Of a stretch of DNA of 64,000 nucleotides, positions 10,802 to 20,297 are shown piece by piece. Position 1 is the first letter of the stretch, and each line of letters opens with the position of its first letter. Made by a program: the position numbers and the translations under genes. The notes beneath the pieces are model-generated. The model was not told the DNA's origin and ran no database searches. It was given only the letters and a program-made list of their open reading frames with translations. The stretch comes from Zymoseptoria tritici IPO323 (taxonomy: Eukaryota > Ascomycota > Dothideomycetes > Mycosphaerellales > Mycosphaerellaceae). Location: contig NC_018202.1 in the NCBI RefSeq assembly GCF_000219625.1, positions 124,001-188,000 on the forward strand. Direction: 5' to 3'.

Positions 10802-11748
10802 TTGCCATCGGCACCGTCCGGCTTCTACGGACCGTCTTCTCATTTTTATCCGACCTCGCCATCTACTCCAGACCGCGTGAATGGTCACACACGGCCCCAG
10901 CAGAAGTTCAAGGACATGCAGGCGGCTATGTCCGTCACGCTTACAGTCCCGCCGTGTCGGTATGAGAAGCAAGGGATGATTCCAGAAGGTTACACGCAGC
11001 GGCCCATGAGATCTCTGCCAAGTTGTACCTCCGACTTTCGCACACGCTGCGAACCACTCCATTGTCCTCTGAGGTAAGAATCGTTAGCTCACACCGTTTG
11101 CTTCTCCTATCGTTGTAAACGCTCTTACTCCGCAATATGGGTAGAAAGCGAGCCAGAAAAGACGACGACGAGGACAGGTACTACATCTCGGAGCCCGATT
11201 ATGCGAGGCACGAGCCACGTATCATTATGCGCAAGAAGCAACAACGAAGGTATCTCGACGCCAAGGTCCGGCGAGAGCAGGAGGAGGAGCCGTGGGAGCA
11301 GTGTGCTTGGCAATAGCAGCGGCGGGACGGTCATGGCGAGGAAGCGGGAGACATGCAAGCGAGACTCGGTGCACAATGGCAGCACCCGGCAGAAGTCATC
11401 ATCCATCGAGCCGTCCCGACTAATCCACGGCGTATCGAATCGGTGCATGTGGATTGTGGTCCGCCTGAGACTGCAGGCATCGACGAGATCGTTATTTCTC
11501 GCAGCGGCAATGAAAATGCGCCCACGATACTATCAGGATCCGGCAGTCGTCCCGTTAGATCAACTAGGGCGAAGCAAGGAGACTCCGCGATGCCTCGAAC
11601 TTGTACACAGCCGTCGAACGACGCCACTAGCACGAGGAAGCTTCCTCCACTGCCTCCACTGCCATCATTGCTCTTTCACGGAGATCTTTCCCAGTCCGCA
11701 GCTTCCTCGGTGCACAGCTATGTAGCCACGCGCCCGGAAATCGACTAG
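10802..11748 (+). pseudogene. two-exon hypothetical gene with one internal TAG
   Basis: Exon A (10,802-11,073) ends at CTGAG|GTAAGA. A 71-nt intron (11,074-11,144) ends in TAG. Exon B continues in phase as AGA AAG CGA, reading KRARKDDDEDRYYISEPDYA and then a basic helix MRKKQQRRYLDAKVRREQEE. A TAG at 11,314-11,316, preceding a CAG codon, interrupts the frame, which then runs open to 11,748 with a Pro-rich end. The upstream frame is uncertain: two frames are open before the donor. A charged, helical nuclear-type protein is possible; family unknown. Confidence 0.45.
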
Positions 11749-11749
11749 T

Positions 11750-12520
11750 CTCCTGGACGCCTCTGCGGAGCAACGGACGCCAGGTCGATACGGTTACAGG
11801 TCAGCTCTTCCAGATCGTGAAGACCCTGAACTTCGCCGACTCGGCTGTCACAGCCATCACGATTTTTTTCTTGAAGCTACCAACAACAGTGTTGAGATGA
11901 GTTTGTCCAGGCGGACGGCTCTAGGTGGTTCCATTCCGATTTTGTTTGCTTTCGGTGGTAGGAGGAAGGCAGACGTCACAGTTAGGGAACTGGTTTATGT
12001 TGTTGCCGGTGTGGTCCCATTGATGGCGAGGAGGCAAGACGTACCGACCTGACGCAGAACGCGATTGATCGTAGAAGACCGATAGACTACTTAGGTCAAA
12101 AGCCTTGGATTCCTGACCGAGGAGTTGGCGCTGTTGAGATGAAAGTCGGCCATGGTTCTCTGCTCGGCATCTCCATTGCGGTCATCGGGAGTGACCTTCG
12201 ATGGGAGGTATGCCTTTGATGTTGCGCGAGATAAATCCAATGCCACAGCCCATCCTCATTACAGAATTAATGGGACCAGCAAGGTTGAATCGATTGTCCG
12301 ATCTGATCGGCGAGTGGGCCTCGACGTGTTCAGATCAGAGCAACATATTGGACCGGTCTGATGAACATCGCTACGGGCACTCACTCATCTTCGCTTCGTA
12401 CCTCATCAATCTTGGGCTCGCTGGATGTGACAGTCTAACATACAAGTCTGATCAAATCGATCAGTCTGCGCAGACATATATGCCTCCCATTCACTGTCCG
12501 GATCGTTCTCCATTGCGATG
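11750..12520. other. no gene recognised
   Basis: This is intergenic sequence with short open frames only (the longest, 12,201-12,521 plus, 106 codons). It lies downstream of the stop of the hAT-split gene, so it may include its 3' untranslated region. No repeat or RNA gene seen. Confidence 0.4.
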
Positions 12521-12522
12521 AC

Positions 12523-13623
12523 TCAACGCCACGCAAACTCCGACTTTTCCATCCCATACTCGGTACGTCGTGCGGCGATGAAACCTGCCAGGTGACGCAT
12601 ATGCTTTTGGACCACCCGCAGACGCACATTGAGAGTTTCGGGCTGGCTCCCTTTGAGCCTTCGCAGCTGCGCCTCCAATTGGGTGATCGTAGTTTCGGTA
12701 GTTCGAGTTTGCGTGAGACCGCGCTGAGCAGCAAGCGAAGCTTCGAAGGACACAATCTCCTCTTGTACGTCGCCGTCGAACTGATTTTCAGCGCCGCCAG
12801 AGCGGTCCAAGGCAAAGGAAGCAAGGTAGGTAATGAGCGCGACATCGGCAAGGAGGGCCTCCGCGAGAGCCGCTTTGGCGTCCAGAGCTTCGCAAATCAA
12901 CTTGCTCAACTTATTGTGGTAACGGATTTCCTCCGCGGTTTTGGTAACTCGACCGCCCTTTTTAGAGCTGTTGGGCTGGGAGATGGTAGAGATGACATCG
13001 GCGGTAGATGGCAATACGTCGGCGACGGTCGCAAGGGCAGCGCCTGGATCGTTGTCGCCGTCGGCGGTACCAGAAGCCAACGTGGTGATCGCGTGTGACC
13101 AGATGGGTGAAAACGCTACAATGTCGTCCGGGACTGGACGATGTATGCACATGCACGTCGCTGCGATAACAACGGCATAGTGGGGGAATGTCGTGATCAC
13201 TGGTGTGAACTCGACCACTTCGATGTCTTCGTCGTTCTCCATCTCGCGGGACAGATGTTGCTTGATGTTGCCCACATCGATTGCTGTTTCTTCCGCCAGG
13301 TAGAGGCGGCAAGTCTTCCGCTTGTCAATGTACGCACATGCCACAATGTGGCCCGCTTCGTTCGTGTACAGGATACACGTGCGGCTATCAATGGGGTATG
13401 CACTGGTGTCATCCACGCGCCGGCAAGAGGTCCGCAGCCCTTCTTCGTCACTTCCGCCTTTTGCGATGGCGGTGAGCCACTGTTGGGAGGAATCTTCGTG
13501 ACGAGTGTCAACAGGAGGATCCACCAGCGACGACAAGATTCCTTTCGAGGCGGATGGGCGAAGAGAGGCGTTGAGCATCTGACGCTTGGTATGGCGGTCA
13601 TCATCGGGTGGCTCGGAAAGTTG
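12523..13623 (-). CDS. exon 2 (3' part) of hAT-split gene; possible degenerate Ulp1-like domain
   Basis: The open frame runs from the hAT terminus to a stop at 12,523. Entering from the element there is no ATG before 13,578. A region at about codons 95-200 reads CILYTNEAGHIVACAYIDK, later VVEFTPVITTFPHYAVVIAA and RPVPDDI, which resembles the strand-helix core of Ulp1/C48 peptidases (HW..., then DCGV..A, then PLP). The Cys (HYA for DCG) and Trp positions are not kept, so any such domain is inactive. The C-terminus is a coiled coil (LEAQLRRLKG...) of 60-80 residues. The Ulp1 link is inference. Confidence 0.6.
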   Translation of the reverse strand, partial: QLSEPPDDDRHTKRQMLNASLRPSASKGILSSLVDPPVDTRHEDSSQQWLTAIAKGGSDEEGLRTSCRRVDDTSAYPIDSRTCILYTNEAGHIVACAYIDKRKTCRLYLAEETAIDVGNIKQHLSREMENDEDIEVVEFTPVITTFPHYAVVIAATCMCIHRPVPDDIVAFSPIWSHAITTLASGTADGDNDPGAALATVADVLPSTADVISTISQPNSSKKGGRVTKTAEEIRYHNKLSKLICEALDAKAALAEALLADVALITYLASFALDRSGGAENQFDGDVQEEIVSFEASLAAQRGLTQTRTTETTITQLEAQLRRLKGSQPETLNVRLRVVQKHMRHLAGFIAARRTEYGMEKSEFAWR

Positions 13624-13631
13624 GCGCTTCA
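13624..13631. repeat. hAT target-site duplication, left copy
   Basis: GCGCTTCA directly abuts the left inverted repeat and equals 17,684-17,691. Eight bases is the diagnostic hAT length. Confidence 0.93.
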
Positions 13632-13652
13632 CAGTGCGGTGAACAATCAATC
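13632..13652 (+). repeat. hAT left terminal inverted repeat (21 bp)
   Basis: The sequence begins CAGTGCGGTGAAC and is identical over 21 bases to the reverse complement of 17,663-17,683. The CAGTG start is typical of hAT. Confidence 0.95.
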
Positions 13653-14031
13653 CATGGATTGAAGGATTGGTCAATCCTCATAGCTTGGTTAATCAATCCA
13701 CACTATAGCATTAGATTGCAGGGGTCTTAATCTATTAATCCATAAGTAGTGGATAGATTAGCTTGGATTGACGGATTAGTGTTGTTAGTAGATATAGTAG
13801 TGTTAGTAGTAGGAGGTCTTAAGAAGCGGTTTTAAAGGCTATATAAATGCTGCTCTGGCCGCACATTCGAGCACGCACCGGCGCACATCTCTTACTTGCG
13901 CAAACGACTCGCATAGAGCCTAGAAACGACGAATCTACTATTAAACGGTCGGCTAATAAGAAGGCTAGAAACTCCTTCAGTTTTTATAACTCAGCTATGT
14001 TTATAGCGGTAAGGGCGGTGTAGTGTTGTTC

Positions 14032-14100
14032 GTAAGGCTCTTAGTAAGGCTCTTAGTAAGGCTCTTAGTAAGGCTCTTGGTAAGGCTCTTAGTAAGGCTG
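14032..14100. repeat. 12-bp tandem repeat inside the hAT 3' region
   Basis: The unit GTAAGGCTCTTA is repeated about 5.75 times with one variant base. It lies between the end of the transposase and the left end of the element. Confidence 0.9.
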
Positions 14101-14299
14101 TTGTGACGGTGTTAGCGCGGTTGTTAGCTCTATAGCTTTATAGCTTAGTCGCTATATAAGGCCTTAATGTCGAAGAGCGAGTGCGTTGCTTAAACGACTA
14201 GCACGGTAGTGTCGGTCTTGTCGTTCTCGAAGAAGCATTCATAGCTCGTCGTCGTCGCTACCTCTACGTATCCATAAGTCCACGTAATAACCGCCTCTT

Positions 14300-16800
14300 T
14301 AGTCCAGCTCTGTAGACAGCTAGCGGCATTAATCGTGTGCTCTGCGAGGTTGTTGCGGCGGTTAGTTACTATAAGGCCGGTCTAGCTAAACTGTCGCTCT
14401 AGGCCGTTACTTATTAGCGGTGTTGTAAGGATATTAAGCGCTATACGTATAAGTTGTAGCCATTCTACGCGTTTGCTCTACTACTATTCGAAGACGTCGC
14501 TAACGTAGTAGTTTAATGCAAGTGATGAATACAGACGCTATTGCTCTTAAGGTGTTGCGACCGTTCTGCTCTAGTGTTGTTCCTTGGCCGCTTCTTCTTT
14601 ACTACTGCCTTAAATGTCTACGAACGTAGACGCCGGCTCTTAAACGCTCGTCTGCTAGTGCCGTCTACTACGCTTAGTTAGTAAAGCTGCTTGTGGTAAG
14701 GGTAGTGTTAGAGCCGCGGTAGCTTTAAAGGCGTTCGGAAGGATAGAGTAACGAGCCTAGAGGTGTTACATAACTTCCTTAGCTGTGTTAATCCACTTAG
14801 GCCTGTTATACTACTCTCGACGTAGGTAGATCCAGTTATATCGCGGATGCAGAACGACCGCTGCTATATAGACTAGCGACTTATCGGTAAGGGCGTAATA
14901 GGCGTCTAGCTTCTGCTATACAAGGTTAATATTGTTCTTAAAGTAAGACTCTTAGTGTAGCTTAGGAGCGTCCGGATTGTCTACAATAGCCTTATTAGCG
15001 TTGTTAATACTATACGTGCGCTTTACGCTCTCGAAGTAAGCTAGCAGCTTCTATATTATTAGCAACACCTGCTATATATAGCTATGCTTTCTAACGTCGC
15101 CTTAGAGCTTAATCGTTGCGGTGGCCAGCAGCTTAAGGATCTTAAAGTATTTAGTAAGCGTCTGCTAGTCGTCGTAAGTAAGTACATTATTAAGGATAAC
15201 TGGACGCTTCTTCTTCTTCGCCGGTTTTGCCTTATATACGTTCTTAGCGGTCTATTCGTTCTTATAGTTCGTCCACTTGTTGCGCTCGTTAAGGATAAAG
15301 CGCTTAATAGCATCGCGAAGCTCTAGTGCACGTGCAATTATAGCGAAGAGGCTGTTCTATCGAGTGTCGTTATCGCGGACGAGCTTGTATATAGTAAGGG
15401 TAAAGGAGCCTATAATATCGACCGCGCTAGCGACGAAGAGCTCGGCTTAAATAGCTACCAGCTTGTTAACGCGTTAAGTACTCCGAAGGATGTAGGTAAT
15501 AATATTATAAAGCATACCGACGGCTCTACGCTTGCGCTATAATATAAGAAGATCTCGCTCTGCCTTACTATTATTGTCGAGGTCGCTCTCGAGCACGTTG
15601 TCGTCGGCATAGCCGAGCATAACACACTTCGCGACGAGGTTGATGATATAGCTAACATAGCGTAGCCGCCGCGTCTTTAGATCGAAGTTAAAGAGCTCGG
15701 CGAGCGCTTCTATACACGTGTTGTTGTTATATATATTGTCGCTGTAGAAGTAGCCTATCTTATCGTTAGGGATGCCGAAGTAGGCTATAATTAAAGCAAT
15801 AGTGTTAGCAATGTTAACACCGCTGTAAGCATTATAGTATAAGGGTAGGCTAAGCAGGAAGTTCTATATCTTGCCGCAGTTGTCGATAAAGTGGACGACA
15901 ATGCCTACGAGCAATAGTCTATTGCGAGAGCTCTATAGATCGAATAAGAAGTAAATTAAGCTAAGAGCGGTCTAAAGTAGCTTAATAACAATTAGTACGA
16001 ATCTAGCATACGCCTTATAAAGCTAGCAGCTTATAGTAGTATAATCCGGCAAGGAGTCTGCACATAGAGGCTAAAGGTATAGCAGCAGGGCTTAGAAGTA
16101 GAGGTTGTCGACCTTGCGGAAGGGGATATAGCAGAAGCAGATCTATTGCAACAGTAGGCTCTTAAAGTAGAAGGCATTAAACGCCGCGGACAATCGACTA
16201 AGGGTGTTATTGTTAGCGCTCTAAAGACTAAGCTGCTCTACAATAGAGCGCTTCTTCGAGACGACTACACCGTTAGCCGCCTTACCTTAACGCGTTGTCC
16301 TATGCTTCCGCTCTATATGCTTGCTTGCGCTACTTGTCTAAGAGCTAGTCTCGTATTTGTGTAATATTAAGCTATATATAATATAGCACTCTTTATAGAC
16401 CTAGAACTCTCTACCTTTTAAATTATCGAGCCGCTAGCTATACTGCTAAACCTACGAGTCCTTCTAAAGCTTAGACTACGAGATATAGCAGTTACGGAGG
16501 TAGTATCGTATAAGGTCGAGGCCTTCGTAGCCGGCGATCGTTAGTAGACGTAATAGCGGTTAAACAGTCGTGCTGCCGAAGTCGTTAGTGCGTTAGTCGG
16601 CGGTAGGGATGTTAAGCTACGAGCTGGCGATCGTGTCGGTAAGGGCGCTGTCGGTGTCTGCGAGCGAGTCTGCCTATAATAACTGCGGAAACGAAGATAA
16701 TAGAAGCGATGTTATAGTTATTATAGTATCGAGGGTGTAAGGAATAAAGCTAAGGAAACAGAGTTTAATAGTGCGGCTTGGCATCTCTAACGCTAGTATC
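14300..16800 (-). pseudogene. hAT transposase, riddled with stops at expected Gln/Trp codons
   Basis: Reading the minus strand, hAT family blocks appear in order. Near 15,580-15,790 is GYFYSDNIYNNNTCIEAL then INLVAKCVMLGY (RNase H-like core with the conserved D and the RC..H-INL region). At about 14,821-14,856 is VVLHPRYNWIYL, and at 14,301-14,420 the C-terminal dimerisation domain, LERQFS then NRRNNLAEHTINAASCLQSW. A BED-like N-terminal part may lie near 16,280-16,500. Stops sit where the family has Gln or Trp, the outcome of CA-to-TA change on both strands. No active protein is possible. Confidence 0.9.
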
Positions 16801-17662
16801 GTTAACATGTTACGGTAACTATTTGAATATAATCCAGGTTTGCTAGCACAACTAAAAGTAGTTTATTCGAAAGCGCGAGGTCTACGCTAAAATGCAAACT
16901 AAAAATCATGTCGATATAGTAGGTATTAAGAATAATGTTAACATTACAGCTGTTTAGTTATTAAATGTCGAGAGATTGCTGTAGCTAAAAGTCTAATTCT
17001 TAATCTTAAAACCTTCTAATATTTCTAGACTCGATAACTCTATAGCTACATACCCGATAATACTTATTCTTTTTTTGTAGGAAAGCGCCGATCGGGATCT
17101 CTACGACGCGCCTACTACAAATGCAATATGTAGGTTTTCTAGTAGAGAAATCCAGTATTAAGAAGTATGTAAAGTCGGATTAGAGCTAAGATGCGGCTCT
17201 GCGCTAGCATATGCGCGGAGTCCCCGCGTTTCGGCTGCTCCCCGACTAATAGGATCGATAGATTTATAAGGCTCCGCAATTAGGGTTTAAGCTTAGGTTT
17301 ACGACTTCTCTTCGAATTCCTCGAATTAACCCTAACCTACACCTTTATAACAACAACGACTTGCACACTATCGACAATACCCTTAATCTATTAAGATTAG
17401 TCAATCCGAGCTACACGGATTAGACAATCCACCATTTTTGCTCCGCCTACGGCGCGCTAGCCTCCGGCGGTGCCTGCAGTAGGCGGAGCACTACTACTAC
17501 TACTACTACCCCCGTCGTAGAAGGATTAACTAATCTACCTTAATCCGGATTAACTAATCTACTACAATCCAGACAATCTATAACTACCGGATGGATTAAT
17601 CAAGCCGGACAATCTACAACATGGCCAACAATCCGGACAATCCGCACCCTGCGGATTGGTGC

Positions 17663-17683
17663 GATTGATTGTTCACCGCACTG
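17663..17683 (-). repeat. hAT right terminal inverted repeat (21 bp)
   Basis: It ends in GTTCACCGCACTG and is the exact inverted copy of the left end. Because the transposase reads on the minus strand, this is the element's 5' end. Confidence 0.95.
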
Positions 17684-17691
17684 GCGCTTCA
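17684..17691. repeat. hAT target-site duplication, right copy
   Basis: GCGCTTCA follows the right inverted repeat. Keeping one copy restores ATG AAG CGC CAA on the minus strand in frame with both sides. Confidence 0.93.
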
Positions 17692-17719
17692 TGTCGGCGG
17701 CGGTGTTAAACTCGCCGAT

Positions 17720-17771
17720 CTAAGCATAGTTAGTCGGTGAGGGTGGAAGCATTAGAGTAAGGGAGACGGAC
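17720..17771 (-). other. predicted 52-nt intron
   Basis: On the minus strand it starts GTCCGT, contains GACTAAC nine bases before the end, and ends TTAG. Length, branch point and spacing are typical of Pezizomycotina. Removing it joins two open frames in phase 0, which would be one chance in three if it were not real. The donor is weaker than GTAAGT. Confidence 0.7.
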
Positions 17772-18716
17772 TTGTATTGTGGGAGAGTGCTCGCGGGTAG
17801 TAAGAGTGGACCGGATGGCGTCCGGCGGAGAGGAAAGAAGCGAGGTGGGATTCAGCGGTCCATCCCGTGAGGTGCAGGTGGTAAAGTCCAGCTTGATCAA
17901 CGTCGACGCGCCTTCTTCCTCGGTGACTGCTCGTGACGATGCGACGTCTCGTGTCTTGGAGTATGCGACGGGTGTGTCGTCGGGGGTGTTGATGTCCATG
18001 TCCACGTCCATGTCCTCGCCCATTTCCGTGCCCGTCTCACCACCATCTTCACCTTCACCTCCAGCACCACCACCGACGTTCGCATCCGAAGATGGACTTG
18101 GAGACGAGCGATCAGACATGGCTTGGCCAGGGGATCTTGCTCGCTCCAATTCTGCAGATGCGTCGTCGTCTTCCTCTTCTCCATTTCCTTTCTGCCTGTC
18201 CTCCTTGTCCTGCTCACCCTGCTCGTACTCCTCGTCCTGCTCGTCCTGCTCGTCCTGCTCATCGTTCTCTTCTCCCTTCAACATCGACTGCACGGCCTCC
18301 CGGACATCAGCAGGCGAAAAGGGCTTCCTCTTCCTGTTCCTCCACGTCGTCGCCAGGTCCCCTCGCCGGGCGTGTGCAGCCTCCTCGATCGCTGTCCGCA
18401 ATGCCTCGAACGAAGTGTCGCGCTTCAACGTACTCTGCCCTTTCAGTAGTTCGTTCAGGAATCTCTCGCTCCGGGACTGGTCGCCGAAACGCGCATACAG
18501 CTCGTCGATGCCGAGCTTCCACCTTCCATTCGCCAACGCCTGTCGGCGATGAGATGTGATCCATGTCGTGGTTCGGTCGCGGCGTTCGAGCGCGGCCCGG
18601 GCGGCGGCAATGTCGTGTCGTGTACGGTTGTCGGTGTTGAAGTCCAGAGCGAACTGTTCCAGAAGCGCGTCGTCCTTGGGGTGAGGCCTCGGGTTGCACG
18701 TGCGCTTCATTGCCAT
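17772..18716 (-). CDS. exon 1 of hAT-split gene: helical N-terminus and acidic disordered region
   Basis: The start is set at the ATG at 18,716 because the frame further upstream is a translated 12-bp repeat (Leu-Thr-Leu-Ile units). An in-frame ATG also exists at 18,935. Residues 1-120 are charged and helical (DIAAARAALERRDRTTTWIT, then WKLGIDELYARFGDQSRSER). Residues 160-270 are Asp/Glu/Gln/Ser-rich and disordered, with DEQDEQDEQ repeats. If the 52-nt intron is not spliced, translation ends 14 codons further at 17,730. Family not recognised. Confidence 0.65.
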
Positions 18717-18760
18717 AGTAGGTTTGAAGAAGCGAGAAGAAGAGATTGGGAGGTGAGGGA

Positions 18761-18850
18761 GAGTGAGGATGAGAGTGAGGATGAGAGTGAGGATGAGAGT
18801 GAGGATGAGAGTGAGGATGAGAGTGAGGATGAGAGTGAGAGTGAGAGGGC
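18761..18850. repeat. 12-bp tandem repeat upstream of the hAT-split gene
   Basis: The unit GAGTGAGGATGA is repeated six times, followed by GAGTGA variants. It lies just 5' of the chosen ATG of the minus-strand gene, either in its 5' untranslated region or, if the longer start is used, encoding a Leu/Thr/Ile repeat. Confidence 0.92.
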
Positions 18851-19018
18851 GAGTGAGAGTGCGAGACGGCAAACCCACCAGCTCCTTCCTAACACCGGGC
18901 TTGATCCGATCATGCCGCCGGCGTGACTTTGACATGTTCTTGACATGGAAGTACTCACCTGAACCGCTACCACCTCGAAACAGTGTCTCGTCTTCATCCA
19001 ATTTATCGACATCTTCTT

Positions 19019-19193
19019 AATCCATCATCTCCTCGCTGCTTAATCCATCGTCTCCTCGCTGCTCAATCCATCAGCTCCTCGCTGCTCAATCCATCATCTC
19101 CTCGCTGCTCAATCCATCATCTCCTCGCTGCTCAATCCATCATCTCCTTGCTGCTCAATCCATCATCTCCTTGCTGCTCAATCCATCATCTCG
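19019..19193. repeat. 23-bp minisatellite, about 7.6 copies
   Basis: The unit AATCCATCATCTCCTCGCTG plus CTC is repeated head to tail with a few substitutions (CGT for CAT, TTG for TCG). It lies upstream of the hAT-split gene, about 300 bases before its chosen start, so it may be within its promoter or 5' leader. Confidence 0.95.
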
Positions 19194-19199
19194 ACCGGC

Positions 19200-20290
19200 G
19201 TCGCTCTTCTACTACAAGATCACATCCACGACCTTCACTTTCACAATTGACGAGACCAGAGGCGACTGTCAAAAGGGTTCATAGAACCACATCATTGCCG
19301 ACAACATGTTCGTGATCCTCAAGGGGTACGGCTCCATCCACGGCACTGCACCTCTTGCCATGACTATCGTCCGAGGTCGGCCGACGACATCTCCATTGTC
19401 CATTGTCCCATCGTATATCCAGCTCTTCCTTGCCGTCACCACCGTGTGCTCGGAAAGTGAGTGCGTTTTTTTCCCTCCCAAGTCTACCGCATCTCGCTCC
19501 GCAGTCCGTGAACTTCCATGCTCTTCACTTTCCGGCTCGCACAATCGCAAAGGCGGCGTGGAAAAAGACCTCGCTGCTGAGACTTGGGAGAATGGCGGGA
19601 TGACAGGTGTCCCTGGTAGTTCCAAGTACTCTAGGGCTCCATCCATGATGACGCAGTTCTATTGATTTGGTCGTCACACAGCAGCACACAACGACTAGAC
19701 CACTCTTGACGCATTCCGACAACATCACCACCACTCTCGACGTATTGCGACAACATCGTCTCCGTGACCACAACAATCCCAGTCTTGATGCATTGCGACC
19801 ATGACCCTCACCGCCTGTCGCGCCCTCCGACGCAAACAAGCACAACCATGTCGCACTCATGGCTGAATGAGAAGAAGAAGCAGAGTCGATCGATTCTTCG
19901 GCAGCAAACAAAACCATATCGCACTCATGGCTAGCAGGAAGAAGAAGCAGGAGTCGATTGATATCTCGTGGGGTCGTGGGACTCCCGCGAACATACAGTG
20001 CGAAAGGCAAAGACCGGTCAATTCGGGGCAAGATGCGGAGTCCTTTTGGTACCTCCACCCTCGCTTGAGTGACCTTCCTGAGCAATCTCTTGCCGGAGAA
20101 GGCACGGAGACGGTTGATTTGGGACGAGAGGACTGGACCAACTGAGGGAACTGGAGAGGTCGGGTGTCTAGCGAAATCCTACAGCCGTCTTGCTTCCGGC
20201 TGCCTCTTCAAAACTTCACAGCATCGCCGCGTGTCTCTGCTTGGAAGAACGCCCAACTCCTTCAAGGACTCTCCGGCTCTCAGTCCGCCG
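19200..20290. other. no confident gene
   Basis: Open frames occur on both strands (for example 19,306-19,665 plus, starting MFVILKGYGSIHG; 19,269-19,646 and 19,525-20,085 minus), but they overlap and none has a family signal or splice support. A short near-repeat of GAGAAGAAGAAGCAG-type sequence lies at 19,868-19,950. Confidence 0.35.
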
Positions 20291-20297
20291 TCCAACA

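Larger units (their letters stand above)
13632..17683 (-). mobile_element. complete but inactivated hAT DNA transposon, 4,052 bp
   Basis: It has 21-bp perfect terminal inverted repeats beginning CAGTG, 8-bp target duplications (GCGCTTCA), subterminal clusters of GGATT/AATCC motifs at both ends, and a minus-strand transposase relic with hAT domains. These are the defining features of hAT; size and TIR length are similar to fungal elements such as Restless. Dinucleotides fit RIP: in 15,001-15,060 I count ten TA against three CA plus TG. The TIRs and duplication are still exact, so insertion is recent relative to the copia relic, or the ends escaped mutation. Confidence 0.93.
12523..18716 (-). 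pseudogene. gene split by hAT insertion; 694-codon frame if the element is removed
   Basis: Two minus-strand exons flank the hAT element. Exon 1 (18,716-17,772) ends in phase 0 at CAA|GTCCGT. A 52-nt intron (17,771-17,720) with a perfect GACTAAC branch point and TTAG acceptor follows. Exon 2 begins ATCGGCGAG, runs 28 nt to the target duplication, is interrupted by the element, and resumes at 13,631. Coding lengths 945 + 28 + 1,109 nt sum to 2,082, exactly 694 codons with the stop. The insertion cuts an ATG codon inside exon 2. As assembled the gene cannot make the full protein unless the element is excised or spliced out. Confidence 0.75.

Noticed and set aside
13141..13662. 173-codon plus-strand open frame and neighbours at 12,592-13,098
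   Set aside because: Antisense to exon 2 of the split gene, which has the better composition and joins in phase with exon 1.
13576..13674. A start codon supplied by the hAT end for the downstream half-gene
   Set aside because: The frame does continue 14 codons into the element, but the first codon there is TTG; the first ATG is 13,576-13,578, inside the gene. No transposon-derived ATG exists.
17779..18552. 257-codon plus-strand open frame
   Set aside because: It lies antisense to exon 1 of the hAT-split gene and mirrors its acidic and Ser-rich composition (Ser/Cys/Pro runs). It is a shadow of the real frame.
19019..19193. CRISPR-like array
   Set aside because: The 23-bp units are directly head to tail with no spacers, in a eukaryotic context; it is a minisatellite.
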